This document shows positions 16,184 to 25,447 of a stretch of 64,000 nt of DNA, in pieces. This DNA comes from Prevotellaceae bacterium. GTDB lineage: Bacteria; Bacteroidota; Bacteroidia; Bacteroidales; Muribaculaceae. The stretch is taken from positions 1 through 64,000 of the forward strand of contig JAETNS010000001.1 in the NCBI GenBank assembly GCA_021772015.1, in the 5' to 3' direction. Made by a program: the position numbers and the translations under genes. The notes under the pieces are model-generated. The model had not been told where the DNA came from and did not search any database. It saw only the letters and a program-made list of their open reading frames with translations. Each line of letters starts with the position of its first letter. The stretch's first letter is position 1.

Positions 16184-19100
16184 ATGAGAATGACAAACCA
16201 CGGAGCTGCGAAATTATGGTGGCTGTTGTTGGCGGCAGCGATAGCTGCCTCCGCGTTCTCGTCATGCTCGCCCAAGAAGAATAATGCAGCCACGCGCAAG
16301 TATCAGGCGTTCATAACCCGTTACAACATATATTATAACGGCGATACCCACTACAAGGAGACTCTGAAGGAGATGGAGGAGGCATATCAGGATGATTATT
16401 CCTCCCTGATACCGATACATCCGGCTGTCGCCCGCGCGAATCCCAAGGCTCCACAGCCAGCAGGAAACTTCGACCGCTCCATAGAGAAAGCCCAGAAAGC
16501 GATCCAGCTTCGGTCGATAAAGAAAAAGCCTAAGAAACAGGCCGGCAAGTCGTCAGATCCCGCTTACAAGGCGTGGATGAAACGCGACGAGTATAACCCT
16601 TTCCTCCATAACGCGTGGATGATGATGGGACGCAGCCAATATCTTAACGGTGACTTCTTAGGAGCCGCGTCGACATTTTTCTACATATCCCGGCATTTCT
16701 CATGGCTGCCCAACACGGTCACTGAAGCCCGGCTCTGGGAAGCCCGGTCATATCTGGCGATGGACTGGCTATTTGAGGCGGAGACTATCCTTAGACGCGT
16801 CAAGCCGGAAGAAGACCTTGTCAATGGGCGACTGAAGGGACTGTATTACACCGCCGAGGCAGACTTGCTGATCAAGGAGAAGGAATGGGAGAAAGCTGCC
16901 GGGATGTTGCGTCAGGCTCTTCCTCATGTGTCAAAGCAGCAACGCATACGTCTCAACTTCCTGTTGGGACAGGTTTATTCGCGGGCCGGCGACAAGGAGC
17001 GGGCATACAAGGCGTTTCAGGCAGCCGGGGGAAGTTCGTCGGCCTCTTACCGTACGAAATTCAACGCCCGCATAAAACAGAGCGAGGTATTCACCGGACA
17101 GGACATCTCCAAAGAGGTGGCTGCTTTGCGCCGCATGACCCGCTATGATCGTAACAAGGAGTTTCTCGACCAGATATATTATGCCATCGGAAATCTTTAT
17201 CTGTCGCGGCGCGATACTGCCAACGCCATTGAGAATTATGAGTTGGCGGTAGAGAAATCGACCCGATCGGGTATCGACAAGGCTATGGCCCAGCTTACCC
17301 TCGGCGGACTGTATTACGACCGGCGGCTGTATGCCAAAGCGCAGCCATGTTATTCGGAGGCTTTGCCTGTCATCCCCGACAATTATCCCGACTATGCCAT
17401 ACTCAAACGCCGCAGCGATGTGCTCGACGAGTTGGCCGTGTACTCCCAGAATGTAGAGTTGCAGGACTCCCTTTTGCGGCTGGCCGCCATGACCCCCGAA
17501 CAGCAGATGAAGGTCATTGACAAGCTTATCGCCGACTTGAAGGAAAAGGAGAAGGAGGAGGCGGAAGCTGCCGCCCGCGAGGAGTTCCTCGCCAACCGTG
17601 GGCAGGATGGGCTGCAGGATCAGAACAATCAGGTGTTCACGATGAACACCGGCGATGACTCATGGTATTTCTACAATACTGCCACCAAGAACGCGGGCCG
17701 TACGGAATTCCAGCGCAGGTGGGGTAACAGAAAACTGGAGGATGACTGGCGGCGCAGAAACAAACAGACTTTCAGTTTCAATGATTTCGGTGCGGAAACG
17801 GGTGGCGCGGAAGAGGAAATGGCCGATGATGGTGAGCAGCCGTCCGACTCTGTAGCCGCTCCCGATCAGGAGGCCCTCAAGAAAGAGAGTGATCCCCATT
17901 ATCCCGAATACTATCTCAAGCAGATCCCGAAGACAGACCTCGAGAAGCAGACGGCCAATGACATCATCCAGGAGGGGCTTTACAACATGGGCGTGATATT
18001 GAAAGACAAGATGGAGGATTTCCCGGCTGCGGAGACCGAATTCGAGACCTTGTTGCGCCGCTATCCCGACAATATCTATCGTCTTGACGCATACTACAAT
18101 CTGTACCTGATGTTCATGCGCGCCGGGGATCTGGCCAAGGCAGAGCGTTACCGCCAGCTTATACTCTCCGATTTCCCCGAGACAAAGTACGGACTTGCCT
18201 TGCGCGATCCCGACTATATCGGTTCGTTGCGGCGCATGCAGGAGATGGAGGGGCAGCTGTATGACCAGGCTCTTGACGCTTACCTCGAAAATGACAACCG
18301 TGAGGTGCATGCCATTTACGGGACGGTGAGCAAGGATTTCCCCCTTAGCAAGCTGATGCCCAAATTCATGTTCCTCGAAGCGCTGTCGTATGTCACCGAC
18401 CGTAAACCCGAGGAATTCAAGAAAACCTTGATGGAGCTGCTGGAGCGGTATCCCAACACAGACCTTACGGAATTTGCCTCCTCCTATCTGAAAGGACTTG
18501 CCCAGGGCCGGAAACTCCAGCATGGAATGTCCAACATGCGCGGAATGCTGTGGGACACACGTCTTGGCAATGATTCCATTCCCTCTGACACAACTCAGTT
18601 GAAGTTTGACCTCGATCCCGATCAGAAACAGCTGCTGGTGTTGCTTTTCCCGACAGATGAGATAAATCCCAACGCGTTGCTCTTCGAGGTGGCGCGCCAC
18701 AACTTCTCCTCTTTCGTTGTCAAGGATTTCGACCTTGAGCAGATGAACTTCGGGCGGCTCGGACTCCTTATAATAAAGGGGTTCGCGAATGTCAACGAGA
18801 TCAACCATTATCTGAAGGTGATGAACTCATCCACCCAACTGCAACTCCCCCCGCAGGTAAGGCCGGTTGTCATCTCGGTTAATAACTTCGACACTCTGTT
18901 GCGCGAAGGCGGCTCGTTTGACGAGTATTTCAACTATATGCGCGACAAGACATATGAGGACACCCAGGAGAGGGTGCTTCCGTCCGATTTCTTCGAGCAT
19001 GAGCCTCCGGGTGTCGCTCCGGAAGGGTATGAAGTAGAGGAATTGCCTGACGAGCCTGATGAGTCCGACAAACCTGATGGATCCGTCGAGGCGGATGAGT

Positions 19101-19345
19101 CGGATGACTCTGCAGGATCAGGTAGTAAGGCAGAGGAGACCACCTCTCCGGAGCCGACCCCTGTGCCGCCAACAACAGCTGCGCCAAATGGCCACGCAAG
19201 TCCGACCGGCGAGCCTACGGCATTGCCGAAACCTCCGACTTCACCTGCGCCGACACCATCCGCGCCTCCGGCTGCGGTTCCTGTCTCGCCTGCTTTGCCC
19301 GATTATCCCGAAGGTTCGGAGGGAGATGACCCACTTTTAGATTGA
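16184..19345 (+). CDS. sprE: TPR lipoprotein, SprE/PorW-like (type IX secretion accessory)
   Basis: 1,053 residues. A signal peptide ends in the lipobox SAFSSC (Cys near residue 28). A Tyr-rich stretch follows (ITRYNIYYNGDTHYKETLKE) that resembles the N-terminus of SprE/PorW. Multiple tetratricopeptide repeats run to about residue 750, interrupted by a charged linker at about 420-570. The C-terminal ~100 residues are an acidic then Pro/Thr-rich tail. SprE/PorW is an outer-membrane lipoprotein needed for efficient T9SS secretion and thought to link PorX signalling to the machine. The PorX gene starts 7 nt after it, which strengthens the call. Confidence 0.8.
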   Translation: MRMTNHGAAKLWWLLLAAAIAASAFSSCSPKKNNAATRKYQAFITRYNIYYNGDTHYKETLKEMEEAYQDDYSSLIPIHPAVARANPKAPQPAGNFDRSIEKAQKAIQLRSIKKKPKKQAGKSSDPAYKAWMKRDEYNPFLHNAWMMMGRSQYLNGDFLGAASTFFYISRHFSWLPNTVTEARLWEARSYLAMDWLFEAETILRRVKPEEDLVNGRLKGLYYTAEADLLIKEKEWEKAAGMLRQALPHVSKQQRIRLNFLLGQVYSRAGDKERAYKAFQAAGGSSSASYRTKFNARIKQSEVFTGQDISKEVAALRRMTRYDRNKEFLDQIYYAIGNLYLSRRDTANAIENYELAVEKSTRSGIDKAMAQLTLGGLYYDRRLYAKAQPCYSEALPVIPDNYPDYAILKRRSDVLDELAVYSQNVELQDSLLRLAAMTPEQQMKVIDKLIADLKEKEKEEAEAAAREEFLANRGQDGLQDQNNQVFTMNTGDDSWYFYNTATKNAGRTEFQRRWGNRKLEDDWRRRNKQTFSFNDFGAETGGAEEEMADDGEQPSDSVAAPDQEALKKESDPHYPEYYLKQIPKTDLEKQTANDIIQEGLYNMGVILKDKMEDFPAAETEFETLLRRYPDNIYRLDAYYNLYLMFMRAGDLAKAERYRQLILSDFPETKYGLALRDPDYIGSLRRMQEMEGQLYDQALDAYLENDNREVHAIYGTVSKDFPLSKLMPKFMFLEALSYVTDRKPEEFKKTLMELLERYPNTDLTEFASSYLKGLAQGRKLQHGMSNMRGMLWDTRLGNDSIPSDTTQLKFDLDPDQKQLLVLLFPTDEINPNALLFEVARHNFSSFVVKDFDLEQMNFGRLGLLIIKGFANVNEINHYLKVMNSSTQLQLPPQVRPVVISVNNFDTLLREGGSFDEYFNYMRDKTYEDTQERVLPSDFFEHEPPGVAPEGYEVEELPDEPDESDKPDGSVEADESDDSAGSGSKAEETTSPEPTPVPPTTAAPNGHASPTGEPTALPKPPTSPAPTPSAPPAAVPVSPALPDYPEGSEGDDPLLD

Positions 19346-19352
19346 CATCATA

Positions 19353-20894
19353 ATGAGCGAATACAACATATTATGGGCTGACGACGAGATAGATCTCCTC
19401 AAACCCCATGTGCTTTTCCTGAAATCGAAGGGATATGAGCCGGTCACGGTCAACAATGGCCGTGACGCGTTGGAGCTTGTGGCCTCGCGCCCGTTTGACC
19501 TTGTCATCCTTGACGAGAACATGCCCGGCCTGACAGGGCTGGAGACCTTGCAGCGGGTCAAGGAGATCTCTCCCCAGACTCCGGTCATCATGATAACCAA
19601 GAGCGAGGAGGAGAACATAATGGATCAGGCTGTCGGCAACAAGATCGCCGATTATCTGATAAAGCCTGTCAACCCAATGCAGATCCTCATGTCGATCAAA
19701 CGCAATCTTCATGGGGGCAAGCTTGTCAGTGAGACTGCAGCCGACGCTTATCGGAGGGAATTCCCTGAAATATCCGGGATGATAGACAACGCCTCGACCA
19801 TAGAGGATTGGTACGCGGCCTATGAGAAGCTGACCGGATGGGAGCTGCGTCTTGCGGCGGCCGACACCAACATGGACGAGATGCTGCGGATGCAGAAATC
19901 CGACGCTGATTCGGCTTTCTACAAGTTTGTCAAACGCAACTATGAGGAGTGGGTGACGACCGACAATCATCCGCTGATGTCTCCACAGGTTTTCAAATCT
20001 TCTGTGTTCCCGCGCCTTGACAATGGAGAGAAACTGTTTTTCATTGTGATCGACAACTTCCGCCTTGACCTCTGGCTGTCGATAAAACCAATGCTCGCGG
20101 AGTATTTCACTTTCGAGGAGTCGCTCTACACGTCTATTCTTCCGACTGCCACGCAATATGCCCGGAACTCGATTTTCTCGGGACTGATGCCGTCAGACAT
20201 CGCTGACATGTTTCCCGATCTATGGGTAGACGAGGATGAGGAGGAGGGGAAAAACCTAAATGAGAGTGAGATGGTCGCGACGCAGTTTGAACGTTACCGC
20301 CGCCGCTGCAAATTCTCATACAACAAGATCAATGATTCGGCGGGAGGAGAGAAACTGCTCCGGGAGTTTGCCAACCTGAAGCAGAATGATCTCAATATTG
20401 TTGTGCTGAATTTCATTGACATGCTTTCGCATGCCCGTACCGAAAGTCGTATGATCCGGGAACTTGCCCGTACTGATGCGGCTTATCGTTCATTGGCAGA
20501 GTCCTGGTTCCGCCATTCTTCCGCCTTTGAGCTGTTCAGGATGATAGCCCATGCGGGATGGAAAGTTGTCGTTACAACCGATCATGGCACAATCCGCGTG
20601 GACAAGCCGGTCAAGGTTGTCGGCGACAAGAACACCAACACAAACCTCCGATACAAGGTGGGCAAGAACCTGGGTTATAAGTCGGGTCAGGTCTTTGAGA
20701 TCAAACGACCGAGGCAGTTCGGACTTCCTGCCCCGAATGTGTCGTCGACATATATTTTCGCCGGCAACAATGATTTCTTCGCTTATCCCAACAATTACAA
20801 CTATTACGTGCAGTATTACGCTGACACTTTCCAGCATGGAGGCATATCGCTTGAGGAGATGCTTGTCCCGCTGGTCACTCTCACTCCCCGCTGA
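19353..20894 (+). CDS. porX: PorX: response regulator fused to a PglZ domain
   Basis: 513 residues. A receiver domain (1-120) has Asp54 (LVILDENMPG) and Lys104 (YLIKPVNP). A helical linker follows, then a C-terminal PglZ/alkaline-phosphatase-like domain (about 200-510) with the nucleophile region SILPTATQYARN and metal ligands in NFIDMLSHAR and VVTTDHGTIRVD. This architecture defines PorX, which regulates the type IX secretion system with kinase PorY; the PglZ part acts on (oligo)nucleotides. It is co-oriented with the SprE/PorW gene and starts 7 nt after it. PorY is not recognisable in the window unless the upstream kinase plays that part. Confidence 0.92.
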   Translation: MSEYNILWADDEIDLLKPHVLFLKSKGYEPVTVNNGRDALELVASRPFDLVILDENMPGLTGLETLQRVKEISPQTPVIMITKSEEENIMDQAVGNKIADYLIKPVNPMQILMSIKRNLHGGKLVSETAADAYRREFPEISGMIDNASTIEDWYAAYEKLTGWELRLAAADTNMDEMLRMQKSDADSAFYKFVKRNYEEWVTTDNHPLMSPQVFKSSVFPRLDNGEKLFFIVIDNFRLDLWLSIKPMLAEYFTFEESLYTSILPTATQYARNSIFSGLMPSDIADMFPDLWVDEDEEEGKNLNESEMVATQFERYRRRCKFSYNKINDSAGGEKLLREFANLKQNDLNIVVLNFIDMLSHARTESRMIRELARTDAAYRSLAESWFRHSSAFELFRMIAHAGWKVVVTTDHGTIRVDKPVKVVGDKNTNTNLRYKVGKNLGYKSGQVFEIKRPRQFGLPAPNVSSTYIFAGNNDFFAYPNNYNYYVQYYADTFQHGGISLEEMLVPLVTLTPR

Positions 20895-20967
20895 ATTACC
20901 TTCTTTGCTTTCTCTTTTCTCTCTTTCCCATTACTCTCCAATCCGGTAAATAAAAAGTCACTTAGTT

Positions 20968-21405
20968 ATGAGACATGAAATAAGAATTCCGAATACCGAC
21001 TCACTCCCTGCCGCTGCCAAGGAATTTGTCTCCCTTATGGGAGATCAGACTGTCTATGCATTTAATGGGGAGATGGGTGCCGGAAAAACCACTTTCATCC
21101 GCGCGCTTGTCGAGCAGCTTGGGGTTGATCCCGAAGAGGCAAACTCCCCCTCGTTCTCTATAATAAACGAGTATCGGTCTGACACTACCGCCGAACTGAT
21201 CTATCATTTTGACCTCTATCGTCTGGAAGATGTGGAGGAGGCTCTTGAAATCGGAGTGGAGGATTACTTTGATTCCGGTGCCCTTTGCCTGCTCGAATGG
21301 CCTGAACGTATCGAGCCTCTGTTGCCTGATGACACAGTCGTGGTGAAGATAACCGTCGATCCTCTTGATGATTCCCGCCTTCTTACTATTGATATTCCTG
21401 ATTGA
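20968..21405 (+). CDS. tsaE: tRNA threonylcarbamoyladenosine biosynthesis ATPase TsaE
   Basis: 145 residues, standard length. P-loop GEMGAGKTT (34-42), the [11 protein letters not shown] switch, [17 protein letters not shown] and [13 protein letters not shown] are all characteristic. With TsaB and TsaD it supports transfer of threonylcarbamoyl to A37 of ANN-decoding tRNAs in the cytoplasm. It follows porX, with a 73-nt pyrimidine-rich spacer between. Confidence 0.95.
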   Translation: MRHEIRIPNTDSLPAAAKEFVSLMGDQTVYAFNGEMGAGKTTFIRALVEQLGVDPEEANSPSFSIINEYRSDTTAELIYHFDLYRLEDVEEALEIGVEDYFDSGALCLLEWPERIEPLLPDDTVVVKITVDPLDDSRLLTIDIPD

Positions 21406-21440
21406 CAAACTGTTGTCTAAACGCGTGCTTAACATTTGTC

Positions 21441-22268
21441 ATGGTGATGCATTTCAAGGAACTGCCCTCCACGAGCAGTTACCTTAAGGAGCATATTGAG
21501 GGGTTGCCCGGATTCTCGGTAGTCCGTGCCGACTATCAGACCGCCGGGCGTGGCCAGCGTGGAAATCACTGGGAGTCGGAGTCCGGGAGCAACCTGCTGA
21601 TGTCGATGTTGTTTTGCCCCCCTGCGGCTCTTCATCCGTCAGCCCAGTTTCTTGTGTCGAAAGCGGTCTCTTTGGCTGTACTGGATGTCGTTGACAAGTA
21701 TCTGGGTGGTCTTGATGTGCCGGAGGCATGTGTTAAATGGCCCAACGACATATATGTCGGTGATCGGAAGGTTGCCGGCATTCTGATAGAGAATGCGTTG
21801 CAGTCTGCCGACAGGATCGCCCATACGGTAATAGGTGTCGGCCTGAATGTGAATCAGCGGCGGTTCTTGTCCGATGCTCCGAATCCGGCCTCTCTGGCTC
21901 AATATTTCGGAAAGGATCTGCCGGTCAATGACGTATGCGCGTTTCTCGTAGATTCACTCAAAAGAAACCTTGCTTGCCTGCCGGAAAACGCGGCGCAGAT
22001 AAGTTCTCGATACAAAGCGAGGCTCTGGCGGCGCGAGGGTTTTCACCGGTATATTTCCCGAGTCGCTTCATCATCTGCTGCCCCGACGGCTGTCACGCAG
22101 AATGAGATTCTTTCTGCAGGCTCATGCTTTGAGGCGGAAATCATAGATGTCGCTGCTGACGGCCCGTTGTCACTACGTCTCCGAAGCGGGGAGGTCCGCG
22201 TTTTCAATTTCAAGGAGGTCGTGCCTGTCATTGACAATGTGACGAAAGGGAATAAGTTAATAAAATAA
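21441..22268 (+). CDS. birA: Biotin--[acetyl-CoA-carboxylase] ligase
   Basis: 275 residues. It activates biotin as biotinyl-AMP and attaches it to the biotin carrier protein. The biotin/ATP site is visible in TAGRGQRGNHWESE and KWPNDIYVGDRKVAGILIE, with GVGLNVNQRR following. A C-terminal SH3-like part ends the protein. No DNA-binding N-terminal domain is present, so it is a group I enzyme without repressor function. Start choice: ATG at 21441 or 21447; a TTG at 21402 overlapping tsaE is possible but adds unconserved residues. Confidence 0.9.
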   Translation: MVMHFKELPSTSSYLKEHIEGLPGFSVVRADYQTAGRGQRGNHWESESGSNLLMSMLFCPPAALHPSAQFLVSKAVSLAVLDVVDKYLGGLDVPEACVKWPNDIYVGDRKVAGILIENALQSADRIAHTVIGVGLNVNQRRFLSDAPNPASLAQYFGKDLPVNDVCAFLVDSLKRNLACLPENAAQISSRYKARLWRREGFHRYISRVASSSAAPTAVTQNEILSAGSCFEAEIIDVAADGPLSLRLRSGEVRVFNFKEVVPVIDNVTKGNKLIK

Positions 22269-22294
22269 TTTTGACCGGTTACTTATATAAAGCA

Positions 22295-22326
22295 AGAACG
22301 GGGCGTCAATCACGACGGCCCGTTCT
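22295..22326 (+). terminator. Hairpin terminator after birA
   Basis: AGAACGGG and CCCGTTCT (22295-22326) enclose an inner CGTC/GACG pair. The T-run on the + strand is poor, so termination may be partial. Confidence 0.55.
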
Positions 22327-22587
22327 CTGGGATAATGATGTATCTTTTATTTACTTTGCTCTAATACTATGAATTGTAGACTGTGTTTCTTAGAGGTATG
22401 GTGATTTAAGTGCTATTAACTTTGTTGGTTGCAGTCAGGTTCCTGACTACGGTGCAAAATTACTATATCGTTATTACGTTGGTGTTACGCCGATTGTACA
22501 ATTTTGAAACAATCAGGCTATTAACTAATTTTAACCAAAACGGTATCTTTTGTAACCTAAATTAGGTGATATTTCATTTTTGAAATA
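22327..22587. other. Gene-free interval with orphan promoter-like sites and a small hairpin
   Basis: No coding frame is convincing here. TAACTTTG (22417-22424) is a rightward -7 consensus, and CAAAATTA (22455-22462) is a leftward one. Between them a perfect hairpin AGTCAGG-TT-CCTGACT occupies 22433-22448. A short RNA is conceivable but not shown. Confidence 0.35.
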
Positions 22588-22617
22588 TTGAGAATCCCTT
22601 AAAATTGGCTAATTTTG
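22588..22617 (+). promoter_or_regulatory. Promoter of the OmpA/TPR lipoprotein gene
   Basis: TTG (22588-22590), 19 bp, then TAATTTTG (22610-22617). The predicted start near 22624 rules out the earlier in-frame start at 22605. Confidence 0.7.
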
Positions 22618-22643
22618 CATCAGAAGTAAAAAACAACATTAAG

Positions 22644-24341
22644 ATGTCAACCTCAAACCGCTTTTCGGGTTTGGCGCTTGCCGCAGGCGCAGCCCTCATG
22701 ATGCTGACCGGTTGCAGCAAGAAGCTCAACCAGTTTCAGGCAGATTATTTTTCGGTCAATCCCAATCCTCTTGAAGTGACCGGCGACCGCGTTCCCGCCA
22801 CAGTTACCGCGCGTATTCCTGCCAAATTCTTTGTGAAGAACGCCCAGGTGACTGTGACTCCATATCTCTGTTTTGAGGGAGGAGAAGTCAGCTCGCAGCC
22901 ATATTCCTTCCAGGGAGAGAAGGTCCGTGGCAATGCTCCGGTGATCAGCTATGAGAATGGCGGTACGGTGACTATTCCGGTGATGTACAATTATTCGCCC
23001 GAGATGCTGAAGTCGACTCTTCAGCTGGCGTTCAACGTCACGCAAGGCAACAAGCAGTATGTGCTTCCCCGCGTGACAGTAGCCGACGGTGTCGTTGCAA
23101 CGGCGGCTTTGGCAGACGCGAAGACCGTCAATCCCGCGCTTGCTCCCGACAAGTTCCAGCGGGTCATCAACGAGAAGTACAACGCCGACATCCACTTCCT
23201 GATCAATCAGGCCAACATCCGCGACGCGCAGACAAAATCGGCGGAGATGTTGGCTCTCAACCAGCAGATTGTCAACGCCAAGGGGGATTCCACCCGTCAG
23301 ATTGAGGAAATCAACATTTCCTCCTACGCTTCGCCCGAAGGTTCGCTTGACTTCAACACCCGTCTGGCAGAAAAGCGCGAGGCAACCACCACGGATTTCA
23401 TGAAGAGCCGTCTGAAGAAAGACAACGTAACGGAGTTCGGCGAGCTTACTGCCAATTTCACCCCCGAAGACTGGGAAGGTTTCCAGAAATTGGTTGCTGC
23501 AAGCGATATCCAGGACAAGGAGCTGATTCTGAGTGTGCTTTCCATGTACAAGGATCCGGAGCAGCGTGAGAAGGAGATCCGCAACCTCTCGTCTATTTTC
23601 GACCAGCTGGCAGAGCAGATTCTCCCGCAGCTCCGCAAGAGCCGTATCACAGCATCCATCAATGTCATTGGTAAGAGCGACGAGGAGATCCTGAAATATT
23701 TTGAGACAGATCCCTCGAAGCTTTCAGTAGATGAGATGCTTTATGCCGCCACTCTCTATGACAACAACGCTGACAAGATGAAGGTCTACAACAAGGCCGC
23801 CGAGCTTTATCCAAATGACTACCGTGTCTACAATGACCTTGGCTTGACCCAGTATGTGGCCGGTGATTATGACGGCGCGCGCGCAAACTTCAATCAGGCA
23901 GCCCGCTTGAACCCTGCGGCGGCGGAGCCTCAGATGAATCTCGGGCTTATCTCGCTTGTCAACAAAGACTACCGTATCGCCAACCAGAAATTCGGTTCGG
24001 CAGCCGGAATCGATGAACTTGGCGACGCTATGGGCACCTATTATCTGATGACCGGTGACGCTCCATCAGCGGTAAAGGCCTTCGGACAGGCAAAGAGCAA
24101 TAATGCCGCTCTCGCGCAGATTCTGACCAAGGACTATAGCAAAGCAAAGTCGACCCTCGGCGCGATCAACAATCCCGACGCTATGACTTATTACCTGACA
24201 GCCATACTTGGGGCGCGCACAAACAATGACAAGATGGTCAGCTCAAATCTCCGCCAGGCAGTGAAGCTTGACCGTACTCTCGCAACACGTGCGATGAACG
24301 ATCTTGAGTTCAAGAACTTCAATCTCTCGACCATACTTTGA
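22644..24341 (+). CDS. Lipoprotein with OmpA-like segment and TPR repeats
   Basis: 565 residues. A signal peptide is followed by a lipobox (LMMLTGC), so the protein is a membrane-anchored lipoprotein. Residues ~25-170 are beta-rich. A segment near 215-320 resembles an OmpA-C-type peptidoglycan-binding domain (ISSYASPEGSLDFNTRLAEKR), and the C-terminal third contains TPR repeats (NDYRVYNDLGLTQYVAGDYD and following). The ~100 residues between the OmpA-like halves are unusually long. A role in envelope organisation is likely; the exact function is not recognised. Strong promoter upstream. Confidence 0.75.
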   Translation: MSTSNRFSGLALAAGAALMMLTGCSKKLNQFQADYFSVNPNPLEVTGDRVPATVTARIPAKFFVKNAQVTVTPYLCFEGGEVSSQPYSFQGEKVRGNAPVISYENGGTVTIPVMYNYSPEMLKSTLQLAFNVTQGNKQYVLPRVTVADGVVATAALADAKTVNPALAPDKFQRVINEKYNADIHFLINQANIRDAQTKSAEMLALNQQIVNAKGDSTRQIEEINISSYASPEGSLDFNTRLAEKREATTTDFMKSRLKKDNVTEFGELTANFTPEDWEGFQKLVAASDIQDKELILSVLSMYKDPEQREKEIRNLSSIFDQLAEQILPQLRKSRITASINVIGKSDEEILKYFETDPSKLSVDEMLYAATLYDNNADKMKVYNKAAELYPNDYRVYNDLGLTQYVAGDYDGARANFNQAARLNPAAAEPQMNLGLISLVNKDYRIANQKFGSAAGIDELGDAMGTYYLMTGDAPSAVKAFGQAKSNNAALAQILTKDYSKAKSTLGAINNPDAMTYYLTAILGARTNNDKMVSSNLRQAVKLDRTLATRAMNDLEFKNFNLSTIL

Positions 24342-24362
24342 TCTGACAACAACGATTTGAAT

Positions 24363-24407
24363 TTATTGGGGCGCGGACTGAATTGACTTCATGACGCGTC
24401 CCAATAA
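24363..24407 (+). terminator. Hairpin between the TPR lipoprotein and nuclease genes
   Basis: TTATTGGGGCGCG (24363-24375) pairs with CGCGTCCCAATAA (24395-24407), 12 of 13 positions, with a 19-nt loop. No U-run follows and the nuclease ATG is 10 nt downstream, so it may attenuate or stabilise rather than fully terminate. Confidence 0.5.
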
Positions 24408-24416
24408 TAATATCAT

Positions 24417-25364
24417 ATGGCTAAAAGAACAACACCATCTTCTGCGCCGCGCCGTCCGTCGGCTTCGACAAGGAGGGTTTCCTCCGTGGCTCGCCGCCGG
24501 TCATCAACGCCTCGCCGAACATCCTCCCCGTCCCGCATGCCCGGTAATGTCAGAATGCTCGGAATAATACTGATATTCCTTGTGGTGGCAGTGATCATAT
24601 ACCTGGTGACAACAGCCAAGGAGACCCACGGCGGCAATGACAGCAGGGTCTCGACAACTGCCGTGAAGCTTCAGGAGGTCCGGAATCCCAAGGGACTCCG
24701 GGAAGAGGTCATTCCATACACAGGCATGACGGTTTCGTTCAACAGCGACACGCACCAGCCCAACTGGGTCGCCTGGGAACTGCTCGGCAGCGAAGTTTCG
24801 GGGGAATCCGGCCGCGAGCCGGGATTTCTTGTGGATGCGGCTGTCGATGGATGCGCGTTGCCGGAGGATTACCGCCACACCGGCTTCGACCGTGGGCATA
24901 TGGCTCCTGCCGGAGACATGAAATGGCATCCGCAGGCTATGAGGGAATCATTTTACATGACAAATATTTGCCCGCAGGCTTCCGATCTCAACCGGGGCGC
25001 TTGGAAAAAGCTGGAGGAAAAATGCCGTCAGAGAGCACTCGCCGACAGTTCGCTCATAATAATCTGCGGACCGATGTTTGATAAGTCGGGACCGTCTGCG
25101 CGGATCGGGGCCACAGGTGTGGCTGTCCCTAAAGGCTTTTTCAAAGTGATACTCTCGCCGTTTGTCAAGCATCCGTGGGCGATCGGATTCATCATGCCAA
25201 ACGGTTATGTGGCGGGAGGAATGCAGAAAGCGGCGGTCTCGGTCGATGAGGTCGAGGCCATCACCGGCTATGACTTTTTTTCGGCTTTGCCTGACTCGTT
25301 AGAGGATAGGGTGGAGTCGCGTTGTGATTTCAACGCATTCTCCCATATCCGCCGCAATCGATGA
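24417..25364 (+). CDS. Membrane-anchored DNA/RNA non-specific endonuclease
   Basis: 315 residues. The N-terminal 45 residues are Arg/Ser/Pro-rich, then one transmembrane helix (about 47-66) anchors the protein with its catalytic domain outside. The catalytic motif DRGH is at 158-161 with the downstream Asn in FYMTNICPQASDLNRGAWKK, as in the NUC1/EndA beta-beta-alpha metal nucleases. It would cleave DNA and RNA in the periplasm or at the surface for nutrition or defence. The basic N-terminal tail is unusual and could bind nucleic acid inside the cell or act as a topology signal. Confidence 0.88.
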   Translation: MAKRTTPSSAPRRPSASTRRVSSVARRRSSTPRRTSSPSRMPGNVRMLGIILIFLVVAVIIYLVTTAKETHGGNDSRVSTTAVKLQEVRNPKGLREEVIPYTGMTVSFNSDTHQPNWVAWELLGSEVSGESGREPGFLVDAAVDGCALPEDYRHTGFDRGHMAPAGDMKWHPQAMRESFYMTNICPQASDLNRGAWKKLEEKCRQRALADSSLIIICGPMFDKSGPSARIGATGVAVPKGFFKVILSPFVKHPWAIGFIMPNGYVAGGMQKAAVSVDEVEAITGYDFFSALPDSLEDRVESRCDFNAFSHIRRNR

Positions 25365-25447
25365 GATGATGATTGGGGCAAACTTTGTTGTCGGTATGTT
25401 GGTTATATACATAGTAATTCAACATGACAGTATAAAATCCAAAAACT

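Noticed and set aside
17660-18808. A 382-codon open frame on the - strand
   Set aside because: It lies wholly antisense to the SprE/PorW-like gene, has no recognisable motifs and its composition mirrors the coding strand.
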